This document shows, one piece after another, positions 51,226-61,456 of a stretch of DNA of 64,000 bases (positions within the stretch are counted from its first letter, which is position 1; each line of letters starts with the position of its first letter). A program made the translations under genes and the position numbers. Where the stretch lies: positions 3,038,001 through 3,102,000 of the forward strand of contig NZ_CP160453.1 in assembly GCF_040744945.1 (NCBI RefSeq). Reading direction: 5' to 3'. Source of the stretch: Saccharothrix sp. HUAS TT1 (GTDB lineage Bacteria > Actinomycetota > Actinomycetes > Mycobacteriales > Pseudonocardiaceae). The notes under the pieces are model-generated. The model ran no database searches and had not been told where the DNA came from. It was given only the letters and a program-made list of their open reading frames with translations.

Positions 51226-51860
51226 GCGCACCGGCACGCACCGGTGGCGGGTCGACCCCGATCAGGCAGGCCAAGCCGCGCGAGCGCTCGCTGAAGGCGG
51301 TGCCGCCCGAGCGCCGCCGGTCCGCCGCGGCCGAACGGGCCTACGCGCGGCGCGCCCAGCGCACGTCGCGGCGCGGTCCGGCGGTCACCCGCCAGCCCGT
51401 GGTGGCGCCCAAGGCGCCGTTCGTGGTGATGGTGATGGTCGTGCTCGGCGTCGGCATCGCGGCGATCATGTGGTTGTCGACCCAGGCGACCGCGGACTCC
51501 TACCGGCTGCAGGACGCGCGGGCCGAGGAGACCGGCCTGGCCAGGCAGGTCGAGCAGCTGCGGCAGGAGGTCGCGCTGGCCGAGTCGCCGCAGAGCCTGG
51601 CCGAGGCCGCGGCGAAGCTCGGCCTGCTGCCCGCGGGCGACCCGGCCCGGTTGCGGCAGCTGCCGGACGGCTCGGTCGAGGTGTACGGCAAGCCGTCGGC
51701 GGTCCAACCGCCCCCGCCCACCTCGACGTCCTCCGCACCGCCGCAGGCGCCGCCCGCCGACGCGCCGCAGACGGCACCCGCCGACGCGCCGCCGACACCG
51801 CCCGCGGACGCCGCGCCGACGCAGTCCGCCGACGCGCCGGCGGCGGGTCAGGGCGGCTAG
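51222..51860 (+). CDS. ftsL: FtsL-like septum protein
   Basis: 212 residues. Basic cytoplasmic N-terminus (~65), one membrane helix ([20 protein letters not shown]), an extracellular leucine-zipper/coiled-coil ([20 protein letters not shown], then RQEVALAES) and a long Pro/Ala repeat tail ([20 protein letters not shown]). Position between rsmH and pbpB identifies it despite weak sequence conservation. Scaffold for FtsQ/FtsB and the septal synthase. GTG 51222 overlaps the rsmH stop. Confidence 0.88.
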   Translation: MSAPARTGGGSTPIRQAKPRERSLKAVPPERRRSAAAERAYARRAQRTSRRGPAVTRQPVVAPKAPFVVMVMVVLGVGIAAIMWLSTQATADSYRLQDARAEETGLARQVEQLRQEVALAESPQSLAEAAAKLGLLPAGDPARLRQLPDGSVEVYGKPSAVQPPPPTSTSSAPPQAPPADAPQTAPADAPPTPPADAAPTQSADAPAAGQGG

Positions 51861-51910
51861 GTGCGGGACCGACAGCACGCCGTGGAACAGCCGGTACCAG
51901 GAGGTCAGTG

Positions 51911-53815
51911 ATGCCGGGGCCCACCCGGGGCAAGCCAGTGCGACGCCCGCTGTCGGTCCGTGGACCGGCGCCGAAGCGGCGGGGCGGCAACAGCCGGGTC
52001 CGCCTCGCGGTGGGCCGGCTGCTGCTGGTCGGCGCGCTGCTCCTGGCCGGTCTCAAGCTCGTGCAGGTCCAGGGCTTCCAGGCGGAGGCGCTGTCCGCCC
52101 AGGCAGAGAAGCAGCGCGCCACGAAGATCGACATCCCGGCCGCGCGCGGCTCGATCCTGGACCGCAACGGCAACCAGCTGGCGTTCAGCGTGGAGGCGCG
52201 CGCGCTCTACGCGCTGCCGCAGATGATGCGCCAGACGTGGGCCGAGGCGCTGGAGGCCAAGCCGGACATCGGCAGCTTCGAGGACCGCCTCGCCGACATC
52301 GCCGGGTTCATCGAGCAGACGCTCGGCCGCGAGGTCGCCGGCCAGAAGACCGACCGGGACACCATGCTGGCCAAGCTGTCCCAGGACACCACCTACATCG
52401 AGCTGGTCGACAACGTCGACCCGGGCAAGGCCGCCGTCATCAACGACAAGTACGTCGACATCGGCTCCGAGTACCGGGCCGTGCGGGTGTACCCGAACGG
52501 CGAGCTGGCGTCGAACATCATCGGCGCGGCGAACTGGCGCAAGAACGAGGAGCCGCCCGCCACGCACGGCCTGCTGGGGTTGGAGATCGCGCAGGACAAC
52601 CTGCTCGCCGGTCGCAACGGGCAGCGCGTCGTGGACACCATGCAGGGCAACGACGTCGTCATCCCCGGCCCGAACCGGTCCCGGGACCTGGCCGCGGCCG
52701 TCCCGGGCAAGAGCCTGGAGCTGACGCTCGACATCGACACGCAGTACGCGGTCCAGCGCATGGTCACCGACTACACGAAGAAGACGGCGGCGCGCAGCGG
52801 GTCCGCGGTGGTGCTGGACACCCGCACCGGCGAGATCCTGGCGATGGCCAACGACAAGACGTTCGACCCGAGCGACTTCGGCAAGGCCAGCGAGGACCAG
52901 CTGCGCAACCTCGCGGTCACGTCGGTGTTCGAGCCCGGCTCGGTGAACAAGCTGGTGACCGCGGCGACGGCCATCGAGGACGGGATCTTCCAGCCGGACA
53001 GCGTGCTGCAGGTCGACGGCTCGATCAAGGTCGCCGACCGGGTCATCGGGGACTGGTGGAACCACGGCCCGCTGGACATGACGTTCACCGGCGTGTTCGC
53101 CAGGTCGTCCAACGTGGGCACGCTGCTGACCGCGCAGAAGATCGGCCAGGACCGGTACGCGGACATGCTGCGCAAGTTCGGCCTCGGCAAGCGCACCCAG
53201 TCCGGGCTGCCCGGCGAGGAGCCGGGTTACGTGCCGCCGCTGAACCAGTGGTCCGGCTCGACGTTCGGCAACCTGCCCATCGGCCAGGGCCTGAACATGA
53301 CGCTGCTGCAGATGACCGGCATGTACCAGGCGATCGCCAACGACGGCGTGCGCGTGCCGCCGCGGATCGTGCGGGCCGAGGTGTCGGCCGACGGCGGTCG
53401 CAAGGCGGCGGACCCGCCGGACGGCGAGCGGGTCGTGTCGCCGCAGACGGCCAAGACCGTGCGCGACATGTTCCGGGCGGTGGTGCAGGACGTGCCGGGG
53501 CGCGACGCGTTCGAGCAGAGCGGCACGGGCGTGCCCGCGGCGCTGCCGGGCTACCAGATCAGCGGGAAGACGGGCACGGCGCAGCAGATCGACCCGAAGT
53601 GCGGTTGCTACAGCAGTTCGCAGTACTGGATCACGTTCGCCGGCATCCTGCCCGCGGACAACCCCCGGTTCGTGGTCGGCATCATGCTCGACAACCCGAC
53701 CGGGAGCCCCCAGTCGGCCGCGCCGCTGTTCCACGACATCGCGTCGTACCTGACGCAGCGCTACCAGATCCCGCTGTCGGCCGAGCAGAGCCCGTTCGTG
53801 CCGCTGGTGCACTGA
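51911..53815 (+). CDS. pbpB: Septal class B penicillin-binding protein 2 (FtsI/PbpB)
   Basis: 634 residues. Short basic cytoplasmic tail, one membrane helix (about 33-52), pedestal domain starting RGSILDRNGNQLAFSVEARA, and transpeptidase motifs SxxK in EPGSVNKLVT (SVNK), SxN in FARSSNVGTLL, KTG in SGKTGTAQQ. Crosslinks septal peptidoglycan together with FtsW. ATG 51911 follows GGAGG. Target of beta-lactams. Confidence 0.95.
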   Translation: MPGPTRGKPVRRPLSVRGPAPKRRGGNSRVRLAVGRLLLVGALLLAGLKLVQVQGFQAEALSAQAEKQRATKIDIPAARGSILDRNGNQLAFSVEARALYALPQMMRQTWAEALEAKPDIGSFEDRLADIAGFIEQTLGREVAGQKTDRDTMLAKLSQDTTYIELVDNVDPGKAAVINDKYVDIGSEYRAVRVYPNGELASNIIGAANWRKNEEPPATHGLLGLEIAQDNLLAGRNGQRVVDTMQGNDVVIPGPNRSRDLAAAVPGKSLELTLDIDTQYAVQRMVTDYTKKTAARSGSAVVLDTRTGEILAMANDKTFDPSDFGKASEDQLRNLAVTSVFEPGSVNKLVTAATAIEDGIFQPDSVLQVDGSIKVADRVIGDWWNHGPLDMTFTGVFARSSNVGTLLTAQKIGQDRYADMLRKFGLGKRTQSGLPGEEPGYVPPLNQWSGSTFGNLPIGQGLNMTLLQMTGMYQAIANDGVRVPPRIVRAEVSADGGRKAADPPDGERVVSPQTAKTVRDMFRAVVQDVPGRDAFEQSGTGVPAALPGYQISGKTGTAQQIDPKCGCYSSSQYWITFAGILPADNPRFVVGIMLDNPTGSPQSAAPLFHDIASYLTQRYQIPLSAEQSPFVPLVH

Positions 53816-53954
53816 GGCCCCGGGCGCGTCCGCGCGGCCTCACGGTCCGTTTTGTGGAAGATATTTCGGGTTTGCCGCGTCGCAAGGCGTGCCGAGCCCG
53901 TCCGGAGTGGACGTGCCGGACGAACACTCTCCGTGCGCCGGTAGCCTTCCGCGC

Positions 53955-55484
53955 GTGCCTGCCAAGCTCGAGGGCAAGGTCGCGACCGCTCCGCCTCGCC
54001 CTTCCCGCACCCAGCCCGTTGCCGTGTCCGAGCTAGCCACGACCGTCGACGCCCACCTGTCCGCGCCCGACCTGGCGGACGTCCAGGTCAGCGGCGTGAC
54101 GTTGCGCGCCCAGCACGTCCGGCCGGGAGACCTGTTCGCCGCCCTGCCGGGCGCGCGGGTGCACGGCGCCGACTTCGCCGCCCAGGCCGTCGAGCACGGC
54201 GCGGTGGCCGTGCTGACCGACGCCGAGGGCGCGCGGAGGGTCGACGGGGTGCCCGTGCTGGTCCACCCGGACCCGCGGGCCGTGCTGGGTCGGGTGGCCG
54301 CGAGCGTCTACGGCCACCCGTCGACCAAGCTCGCCGTCTGGGGCGTCACCGGCACGTCCGGCAAGACGACCACCAGCTACATGGTCGAGTCGGCGCTGCG
54401 CGCGGCCGGCCGCGTCACCGGCCTGATCGGCACGGTCGAGACGCGCGTCGCGGGCAGCAGGCTCGACAGCGCCCTCACCACGCCGGAAGCCCCCGACCTG
54501 CAAGCGCTCCTCGCGGTGATGCTGGAGTGCGGCACCACCGACGTCACGATGGAGGTCTCCAGCCACGCCCTGCGCCTGGGCCGGGTCGCGGGGGTGGGGT
54601 ACGCGGTGGGCGCGTTCACCAACCTCTCCCAGGACCACCTGGACTTCCACCCCGACATGGAGGACTACTTCCGGACCAAGGCCGAGCTGTTCGACGGCCG
54701 GGCCCGCACCGAGGTGGTCTGCGTGGACGGCGAGTGGGGTCCACGGCTGGTCGAGGACGGCACGATCACCGTCGCGACCACCAAGGACGCGCACTGGACG
54801 GCGTCCGGCGTGACCGTGTCCGCCACCGGCGAGCAGGCGTTCACCGCGCACGGCCCGGACGGGGCGGAGTTCGACGTCGAGCTCAGCCTGCCCGGCGACT
54901 TCAACGTCGCCAACGCCCTGCTGGCCATCGCCTGCCTGCACTCCCAGGGCGTGGAGCGGGCGGCCATCCAGGAGGGCCTGCGCACCGTCCAGGTGCCCGG
55001 CCGGATGCAGCGCGTCGACGAGGGCCAGGACTTCACCGCCGTCGTCGACTACTCGCACAAGCCGGCCGCCGTCGCCCTCGCGCTGGACGCGGTCCGCGCC
55101 CGCGCCACCGGCCGCGTCATCACGGTCCTCGGCTGCGGCGGTGACCGGGACACCGCGAAGCGCCCGCTCATGGGCGAGGAGGCCGCGCGGCGCAGCGACG
55201 TCCTGGTCGTCACCGACGACAACCCGCGCAGCGAGGACCCGGCGGTGATCCGGGCCGCGATGCTGCACGGCGCGCTGGCCGTGCCGGACGACGAGCGCGG
55301 CGACGTGGTGGAGATCGGCGACCGCGGGCGCGCCATCGAGCACGCGGTCTCGCTCGCGCGCGCCGGCGACGTCGTCGTGATCGCGGGCAAGGGCCACGAG
55401 ACCGGCCAGGAGGTCGCGGGTGTAGTGCACCCGTTCTCCGACGTGGACGCACTGACCGCGGCGATCAGAGGAGCCACCAGGTGA
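53955..55484 (+). CDS. murE: UDP-MurNAc-tripeptide (meso-DAP) ligase
   Basis: 509 residues. ATP loop [15 protein letters not shown], carbamylated-Lys region and DAP-specific DNPRSEDP (DNPR). It adds meso-DAP supplied by the dap pathway. GTG 53955 is favoured over an upstream start at 53889 because TAGCCT (53942-53947) lies 7 nt before it, a leaderless promoter inside the dcw cluster. The stop overlaps murF (GTGA). Confidence 0.95.
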   Translation: MPAKLEGKVATAPPRPSRTQPVAVSELATTVDAHLSAPDLADVQVSGVTLRAQHVRPGDLFAALPGARVHGADFAAQAVEHGAVAVLTDAEGARRVDGVPVLVHPDPRAVLGRVAASVYGHPSTKLAVWGVTGTSGKTTTSYMVESALRAAGRVTGLIGTVETRVAGSRLDSALTTPEAPDLQALLAVMLECGTTDVTMEVSSHALRLGRVAGVGYAVGAFTNLSQDHLDFHPDMEDYFRTKAELFDGRARTEVVCVDGEWGPRLVEDGTITVATTKDAHWTASGVTVSATGEQAFTAHGPDGAEFDVELSLPGDFNVANALLAIACLHSQGVERAAIQEGLRTVQVPGRMQRVDEGQDFTAVVDYSHKPAAVALALDAVRARATGRVITVLGCGGDRDTAKRPLMGEEAARRSDVLVVTDDNPRSEDPAVIRAAMLHGALAVPDDERGDVVEIGDRGRAIEHAVSLARAGDVVVIAGKGHETGQEVAGVVHPFSDVDALTAAIRGATR

Positions 55485-56941
55485 TCCAGCTCAGCCTCGC
55501 CGAGATCGCCGAGGTCGTCGGCGGCAAGCTGCACCGCGCCACCGGAGCGGAGGTGGTCACCGGCTCCGTCGAGTTCGACACCCGCGAGATCACGCCCGGC
55601 GGCCTGTTCCTGGCGCTGCCCGGCGAGCGGGTCGACGGCCACGACTTCGCCGCCGCGGCCGTCGACCGGGGCGCCGTCGGGGTGCTGGCGGGCCGGGAGG
55701 TCGACGCGCCCGCCGTCATCGCGCCGCCCGTCGACCGGTCCGAGGGCAATGCCTACGTGCTGTCCGGCGACACCGACGGCGCGGGCGCGGCGGTGCTCGC
55801 GGCGCTGGCCAGGCTCGCCAGGCACGTCACGGACCGGCTGGCGGACCTCACCGTCGTCGGCGTGACCGGCTCGTCCGGCAAGACGTCCACCAAGGACCTC
55901 ATCGCCGGCGTGCTGTCGCCGCTCGGGCCGACCATCGCGCCGCCCGGGTCGTTCAACAACGAGCTGGGCCACCCGTGGACGGCGTTGCGCGCCGACGAGA
56001 GCACCCGCTTCCTGGTGCTGGAGCTGAGCGCGCGCGGTGTCGGGCACATCGCCGAGCTGTGCCGGGTCGCCGTGCCGCGGGTCGGCGCGGTGCTCAACGT
56101 CGGCAGCGCCCACCTCGGCGAGTTCGGCTCGCGGGAGGGCATCGCCCAGGCCAAGGGCGAGCTGGTCGAGGCGCTGCCCGAGGACGGCATCGCGGTGCTC
56201 AACGCCGACGACCCGCTGGTCGCGGGCATGGCGAGCCGCACGAGGGCCAAGGTCGTCCTGGTCGGCGAGAACCCGGCCGCCCAGGTCCGCGCCGAGGGCG
56301 TCGAGCTGGACGAGCAGGCCCGCGCCCGGTTCACCCTGGTCACGCCGCAGGGCGAGGCCCGGGTCCGGTTGGCCGTGCACGGACCGCACCAGGTCGGCAA
56401 CGCCCTCACCGCGGCCGCGATCGCGCTCGAACTCGGCGCGACGCCGCAGGGGATCGCGGACAGCCTGGGCGCCGCCGAACGGGTGTCGGCGCACCGCATG
56501 GCGGTCACCGAGCGCCCGGACGGCGTGACGGTCGTGAACGACGCGTACAACGCCAACCCGGAGTCGGTGCGCGCGGCGCTGAAGTCGCTCGCCACCATCT
56601 CCCGGGCCACCACGCCCGCCCGCCGCAGCTGGGCGGTGCTGGGCCCGATGGCCGAACTCGGCGCGGACTCGATCCGCGCGCACGACGAAATCGGACGGCT
56701 CGCGGTCCGCCTGGACATCAACAAGCTGGTCGTCGTCGGGCAGGACGCCCGCGCGATGCACCAAGGCGCGCACCTGGAAGGATCCTGGGGCGAAGAAGCG
56801 ATCTTGGTGCCCGACGTGGCGGCGGCCGTGGAGCTGCTGCGCGACCAGGTGCGGCCCGGCGACGTCGTCCTGGTGAAGGCATCCAACTCATACGGCCTGT
56901 GGCGGGTTGCCGAGGCTCTCCTGGAGGCGGTCAGCAAGTGA
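55481..56941 (+). CDS. murF: UDP-MurNAc-pentapeptide synthetase
   Basis: 486 residues. ATP loop [31 protein letters not shown] and the C-terminal [15 protein letters not shown] are MurF signatures. Adds D-Ala-D-Ala. GTG 55481 and the TGA at the end both overlap neighbours, so murE-murF-mraY are translationally coupled. Confidence 0.96.
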   Translation: MIQLSLAEIAEVVGGKLHRATGAEVVTGSVEFDTREITPGGLFLALPGERVDGHDFAAAAVDRGAVGVLAGREVDAPAVIAPPVDRSEGNAYVLSGDTDGAGAAVLAALARLARHVTDRLADLTVVGVTGSSGKTSTKDLIAGVLSPLGPTIAPPGSFNNELGHPWTALRADESTRFLVLELSARGVGHIAELCRVAVPRVGAVLNVGSAHLGEFGSREGIAQAKGELVEALPEDGIAVLNADDPLVAGMASRTRAKVVLVGENPAAQVRAEGVELDEQARARFTLVTPQGEARVRLAVHGPHQVGNALTAAAIALELGATPQGIADSLGAAERVSAHRMAVTERPDGVTVVNDAYNANPESVRAALKSLATISRATTPARRSWAVLGPMAELGADSIRAHDEIGRLAVRLDINKLVVVGQDARAMHQGAHLEGSWGEEAILVPDVAAAVELLRDQVRPGDVVLVKASNSYGLWRVAEALLEAVSK

Positions 56942-58026
56942 AGAGCATCCTCATCGCGGCGGCCATCGCGCTGATCGCGTCGATCATGCTGACGCCGTAC
57001 CTGATCAAGATCTTCTCCCGGCAGGGCTTCGGCCAGGAGATCCGCGAAGAGGGGCCGCAGAGCCACAAGACCAAGCGCGGCACGCCCACCATGGGTGGCG
57101 TCGCGATCCTGGTCGCGATGTGGGCGGGCTACCTCGGCGCGCACCTGGTGAACTCCATGTCGGCGTCCGCGCAGGACCAGACGCCGAGCGCGTCCGGGCT
57201 GCTGGTGCTGATGCTGACCACGTCGCTGGGCATCGTCGGCTTCCTGGACGACTTCATCAAGATCCGCAAGCAGCGCAACCTCGGCCTGAACAAGACCGCG
57301 AAGCTGGTCGGCCAGTTCGTCGCCACGATCATCTTCGCGGTCCTGGTCATGCAGTTCCCGAACCGGGAGGGGCTCACGCCCGCGTCGGTGAACCTGTCGT
57401 TCGTGCGCGACATCGCCGTGGTGTCGTTCGGCGTCGTCGGCTTCGTGGTGTTCTGCTACGCCGCGATCAGCGCCTGGTCGAACGCCGTGAACCTGACCGA
57501 CGGCCTGGACGGCCTGGCCGGCGGCACGTCCGCGATGGTGCTCGGCACCTACGTCGTGATCAGCTTCTGGCAGTTCCGCTACAGCTGCTCGAACCTGCTG
57601 GTGGCCGGCTGCTACGAGGTGCGCGACCCGCTGGACCTGGCGCTGGTCGCCGCCGCCGCGATGGCGGGCTGCATCGGCTTCCTGTGGTGGAACGCCGCGC
57701 CCGCCAAGATCTTCATGGGCGACACGGGCTCGCTCGCGCTGGGCGGCCTGGTCGCCGGCCTGTCCATCGCGACGCGCACCGAGCTGCTGATGGTCGTGAT
57801 CGGCGGCCTGTTCGTGGTCGAGGCGTTGTCGGTGGTGCTGCAGGTCGCGGTCTTCCGGACGTCACGACGGCGGTTGTTCAGGATGGCGCCGTTCCACCAC
57901 CACTTCGAACTCGCCGGGTGGGCGGAAACCACGGTGATCATCCGGTTCTGGCTGCTCGCGGGCATGTGCTGCATGCTCGGGCTCGGCCTGTTCTACAGCG
58001 AGTGGCTGACCGCGGTAGAGAGCTGA
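56938..58026 (+). CDS. mraY: Phospho-MurNAc-pentapeptide translocase
   Basis: 362 residues, about ten membrane helices. [11 protein letters not shown], catalytic Asp pair [24 protein letters not shown] and the HHH loop [14 protein letters not shown] are intact. Transfers phospho-MurNAc-pentapeptide to undecaprenyl phosphate (lipid I). GTG 56938 overlaps the murF stop. Confidence 0.97.
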   Translation: MKSILIAAAIALIASIMLTPYLIKIFSRQGFGQEIREEGPQSHKTKRGTPTMGGVAILVAMWAGYLGAHLVNSMSASAQDQTPSASGLLVLMLTTSLGIVGFLDDFIKIRKQRNLGLNKTAKLVGQFVATIIFAVLVMQFPNREGLTPASVNLSFVRDIAVVSFGVVGFVVFCYAAISAWSNAVNLTDGLDGLAGGTSAMVLGTYVVISFWQFRYSCSNLLVAGCYEVRDPLDLALVAAAAMAGCIGFLWWNAAPAKIFMGDTGSLALGGLVAGLSIATRTELLMVVIGGLFVVEALSVVLQVAVFRTSRRRLFRMAPFHHHFELAGWAETTVIIRFWLLAGMCCMLGLGLFYSEWLTAVES

Positions 58027-58028
58027 CC

Positions 58029-59390
58029 ATGGGATTCCTCGAAGGTCGGCGCGTCCTGGTCGCGGGCGCCGGTGTGACCGGCCGGTCGGCGGCGGAGGCG
58101 TTGCTGGCGGCCGACGCCGTCGTCACGGTGACCGACGGCTCGGCGGACCGGCTCGCCGCGCTGGAGCAGCTGTCGCCCGGCGTGACGCTGACGCCGGGGC
58201 TGGCGGAGCCGCCGCCCGGCACGGAACTCGTCGTGACCAGTCCGGGCTGGCGCCCGTCCAGCCCGCTGCTGGAGGCGGCGCGGGTCGCGGGCGTCGAGGT
58301 GATCGGCGAGGTCGAGCTGGCCTGGCGGATGGGCCTGGAGCTGGCCGACCCGCCGACGTGGCTCGCGGTGACCGGGACCAACGGCAAGACGACGACCGTC
58401 GGGATGCTGGAGTCGATCCTGCGCGCGGCCGGGATCGACGCGGTGGCGTGCGGCAACGTCGGGCTGCCCGTGGTGGACGCGCTGCTGGCCGGGCGGCGGG
58501 TGCTGGCGGTGGAGCTGTCGAGCTTCCAGCTGCACTGGTCGCCGTCCGTGCGGCCGTTCGCCGGGGTGCTGCTGAACCTGGCCGAGGACCACCTGGACTG
58601 GCACGGCACGTTCGAGGCGTACGCCGGTGCGAAGGCCGGTGTGCTGACCGGCGAGGTCGCGGTCGGCGGGGTGGACGACCCGGTGGTGGCGTCGATGCTG
58701 GCGGACTCGCCCGCGGCGGCGCACGTCGGGTTCACGCTCGGGGAGCCCGAGGAGGGGCAGCTCGGGGTGCGGGACGGCCTGCTGGTCGACCGCGCGTTCG
58801 GGTCCGCCGACGTGGTGCTGCTGCCCGCCGTCGACGTCCAGCCGGGCGGGCCGCCGGGGATCTCGGACGCCCTGGCGGCGGCGGCCCTGGCGCGTGCGCA
58901 CGGCGTGTCGGCTTCGGCGGTGGCGCAGGGGCTGCGCTCGTTCCGCCCGGGCGCGCACCGCGCGGTGCCGGTGGCGACGGCGGACGGGGTGTCGTACGTC
59001 AACGACTCCAAGGCGACGAACCCGCACGCGGCGGAGGCGTCGTTGCGGTCGCACGAGAGCGTCGTGTGGGTGGCCGGTGGGCTGCTCAAGGGCGCGTCGG
59101 TGGACGAGCTGGTGCGGCACGAGGGGCACCGGCTGCGCGGGGCGGTGCTGATCGGGACGGACCGCGAGGTGATCGCCTCGGCGCTGTCCCGCTACGCGCC
59201 CTCGGTGCCGGTGGCGGTGCTGGACGACGCAACCATGGCCGACGCCGTGCGCGCGGCGCGGTCGATGGCGCGGGACGGCGACGCCGTCGTGCTGGCGCCG
59301 GCGGCGGCGTCGATGGACATGTTCGCCGACTACGCGCACCGCGGTCAGGCGTTCACCGACGCGGTGCTGGAGCTGGTCGGTCAGCGCTGA
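58029..59390 (+). CDS. murD: UDP-MurNAc-L-alanine:D-glutamate ligase
   Basis: 453 residues. Rossmann-type N-terminus RRVLVAGAGVTGRSAAEALL, ATP loop AVTGTNGKTTTVGML, LNLAEDHLDWHGTFEAYAGA and YVNDSKATNPHAA. ATG 58029 is 2 nt after mraY. Instead of ftsW, an accessory island follows; the murD stop is overlapped by the 3' end of a minus-strand gene. Confidence 0.96.
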   Translation: MGFLEGRRVLVAGAGVTGRSAAEALLAADAVVTVTDGSADRLAALEQLSPGVTLTPGLAEPPPGTELVVTSPGWRPSSPLLEAARVAGVEVIGEVELAWRMGLELADPPTWLAVTGTNGKTTTVGMLESILRAAGIDAVACGNVGLPVVDALLAGRRVLAVELSSFQLHWSPSVRPFAGVLLNLAEDHLDWHGTFEAYAGAKAGVLTGEVAVGGVDDPVVASMLADSPAAAHVGFTLGEPEEGQLGVRDGLLVDRAFGSADVVLLPAVDVQPGGPPGISDALAAAALARAHGVSASAVAQGLRSFRPGAHRAVPVATADGVSYVNDSKATNPHAAEASLRSHESVVWVAGGLLKGASVDELVRHEGHRLRGAVLIGTDREVIASALSRYAPSVPVAVLDDATMADAVRAARSMARDGDAVVLAPAAASMDMFADYAHRGQAFTDAVLELVGQR

Positions 59391-59590
59391 TCCTCGAGGA
59401 CCCGGTCCGGGTCCTTGAGGTGGGTGTGCGCCGAGTCGATCACCGCGCACGGCCACGGGGTGCGGGCGACGGCGAGGACGGTGTCGTCGTCGGTGTCCTG
59501 GTCGTTGGTCAGCAGTTCGACGGTGTCCAGGTAGCCGAGCATGTCCTGGTTCAGCAGGTGGTGGGCGCGGGCCAGTGCGCCGGAGATCAT
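59381..59590 (-). CDS. Small hypothetical protein of the island
   Basis: 69 residues, not recognised: MISGALARAHHLLNQDMLGY, then LDTVELLTNDQD, TPWPCAVIDSAHTHLKDPDR, then VLEDQR. The composition looks like a real soluble helical protein. ATG 59590 is chosen; a start 13 codons earlier exists and no ribosome site is obvious. It overlaps the end of murD by 10 bp and is divergent from the HTH gene, so it probably belongs to the inserted module. Confidence 0.55.
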   Translation of the reverse strand: MISGALARAHHLLNQDMLGYLDTVELLTNDQDTDDDTVLAVARTPWPCAVIDSAHTHLKDPDRVLEDQR

Positions 59591-59693
59591 GGGGCTAAAA
59601 GTGCACCTCGACGGCTTGCCGTGCAACACGGCAATCTGCTTTACGGCAGAAGTTCACCCGATCGGTGTCCTGGTTCCCCGCTAATGTCGCACC

Positions 59694-60539
59694 ATGCCGC
59701 AGAACCAAGGTCCGGGAGTCCGGCGGCGCGTCCTGGCGAGCGCGCTGACCCAGCTCCGCGAGGAGGCCGGGCTCGACTTCGACGACGTGGTCGAGAACCT
59801 GGGCTACTCGAAGTCCAAGATCAGCCGCATCGAGTCGGCGTACACCGGTGTGTCCATAGTAGACACCAGGGCGCTGGCCGACCTCTACGGGGCCACTGCC
59901 GAGAAGACGGCCTGGTTGCTGCGGCTGGCGAAGGTCGCGAAGAAGCGCGGCTGGTGGCACGTGTACGGCGACGTCCTGTTCGACTGGTTCTCCGAGTACG
60001 TGGTCCTGGAATCCGAGGCGATCGCGATCGACACCTTCGAGATCGACCTGATCCCCGGCCTCTTCCAAACCCCGGCCTACGCCCGTTGGGTCATGCGGTC
60101 CTACGCCCCGGACGCGACCGATGAAGCCATCCACAAGCGAGCCGAACTGCGCCAGACGCGTCAGCGCCGGGTGGAAGACGGCTCGCTGTCGGTGTGGGCG
60201 ATCCTCGATGAAGCGGCGCTGCGCCGGGTTGTCGGTGGCGCGCAGGTGCAGGAGGAGCAACTGATCCACCTGCGGAAGTTGGCGAACCTGCCCAACGTGA
60301 CCTTGCAGGTGCTGCCCTTCGGCAAGGGACAGCACATGGCGATGGGCACCGCTTTCACAGTGCTCAAGTTCGCCGACTTCCCGAGCGTCGTCTACATCGA
60401 CAACCTGACCGGCGGCCTCTATCTGGAGGAAACGGCCGAGGTGGAGCGGTATAGCCTGGTCCTGGACCACCTGCGAGCCACGGCGCTCGACCCGCAAGAG
60501 TCGGTTGCGCTGGTCGGGCGGGTGGCAGGGGACTTCTAG
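59694..60539 (+). CDS. HTH-DUF5753 transcriptional regulator (WhiJ-like)
   Basis: 281 residues. XRE HTH about 12-60 (LTQLREEAGLDFDDVVENLG, then YSKSKISRIESAYTG) followed by the DUF5753 domain (about 95-270: FSEYVVLESEAIAIDTFEID, then LIPGLFQTPAYAR, RVEDGSLSVWAILDEAALRR and FADFPSVVYIDNLTGGLYLE). Typical of the abundant WhiJ-type regulators that pair with a DUF397 protein, as here. ATG 59694 follows TAATGT (59682-59687) by 6 nt (leaderless). Confidence 0.92.
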   Translation: MPQNQGPGVRRRVLASALTQLREEAGLDFDDVVENLGYSKSKISRIESAYTGVSIVDTRALADLYGATAEKTAWLLRLAKVAKKRGWWHVYGDVLFDWFSEYVVLESEAIAIDTFEIDLIPGLFQTPAYARWVMRSYAPDATDEAIHKRAELRQTRQRRVEDGSLSVWAILDEAALRRVVGGAQVQEEQLIHLRKLANLPNVTLQVLPFGKGQHMAMGTAFTVLKFADFPSVVYIDNLTGGLYLEETAEVERYSLVLDHLRATALDPQESVALVGRVAGDF

Positions 60540-60558
60540 CTCGGCCGAGGAGAACGCG

Positions 60559-60747
60559 ATGAGGTCGGAGTGGCGTAAGAGCAGCCGGAGCAACGGTGCC
60601 GGCAACTGCGTGGAGGTCTCTTCGTCCTCCGCCGCGTTCCGGGTCCGGGACAGCAAGAACGCCGCCGGACCCGTCCTCGTCTTCGGCGGTGGGGCCATGA
60701 CGGCCTTCCTGACCACCGCGAAGCGGGGCGTTCTCGACCACGCTTGA
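60559..60747 (+). CDS. DUF397 protein
   Basis: 62 residues. WRKSSRSNGAGNCVEVSSSS, then AAFRVRDSKNAAGPVLVF, then [14 protein letters not shown], is the DUF397 pattern. These small proteins accompany HTH-DUF5753 regulators and modulate them. ATG 60559 follows CGAGGAGAA. Its 3' end overlaps the open frame of the deaminase gene, so the two may be translationally linked. Confidence 0.9.
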   Translation: MRSEWRKSSRSNGAGNCVEVSSSSAAFRVRDSKNAAGPVLVFGGGAMTAFLTTAKRGVLDHA

Positions 60748-61456
60748 CGCCGTAGCCGGCGCGCTCCGGCGGGTCCTCGACCTGGTCGACCGGATCGTCT
60801 CGGCCCTGGGACGGTCGGCCGACCTGCTGGACGACGCCCACACCGACCTCGCCACCGCCACCGCCGGCACCTCCCAGTCGGAGGTCGAGCAGGTCATCGG
60901 CACGTTCGCCGAGGCACGTCAGGACAACACCGACCTCCTGGCCCACTGCGCCCGGCTCCGCGTCACCGTCGAAGCGATCCTCACCCGGATCATCGGCCTG
61001 ATCGGCGACAGCCCACCACTCCCGGTGCCCGAAGACCGCGTCCAAGCCGCCCGCCGAAATCTCCGTCCAGGTGTGCCCAAGGCTCAAGCGGCCGGTTGGT
61101 GGCTCCACTCCGATGGCAGCCGGACCCGGGTTCTCAGCGGAGAGGACGACGACCCGAACAGTTGGCAGAAGCAAGCCGAACAGTTCCTGAAGCGCGAGTT
61201 TCCCGGCAAAGGCCCCGCGTTGGCAGTGCTCGCCAAGCACGTCGAGATCAAGATCGCCATACGACTGCTGGGCAAACCGCCCACCCACGAGGTCGTCGTC
61301 ATGGACCGGGTGGTGTGCGGTCGTGATCCGAAGACCGCCAGGTACCGGTACACCTGTGACGGGTATCTGCCGGCAGTGCTCGAAGAAGGCACTACGTTGA
61401 CCGTGGTCGAACCTGACGGCACACGAGTTACTTATCGAGGTAAGCGAGCGAGATGA
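60731..61456 (+). CDS. DddA/SCP1.201-like cytidine deaminase toxin (start codon unclear)
   Basis: Open frame 60713-61456. C-terminal deaminase: [19 protein letters not shown] gives the zinc His and catalytic Glu (HVE); [20 protein letters not shown] gives two further Cys ligands 12 residues apart; then [15 protein letters not shown], the family ending. Upstream is a helical region [20 protein letters not shown]...[19 protein letters not shown] typical of stand-alone actinobacterial members. No ATG/GTG/TTG precedes it; the expected start (60731) is TTC, and the first usual start is GTG 61025 (143 residues; H72, E74, C98, C111). DddA relatives deaminate cytosine in double-stranded DNA. The stop overlaps the immunity gene. 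Confidence 0.75.
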   Translation, partial: FSTTLDAVAGALRRVLDLVDRIVSALGRSADLLDDAHTDLATATAGTSQSEVEQVIGTFAEARQDNTDLLAHCARLRVTVEAILTRIIGLIGDSPPLPVPEDRVQAARRNLRPGVPKAQAAGWWLHSDGSRTRVLSGEDDDPNSWQKQAEQFLKREFPGKGPALAVLAKHVEIKIAIRLLGKPPTHEVVVMDRVVCGRDPKTARYRYTCDGYLPAVLEEGTTLTVVEPDGTRVTYRGKRAR

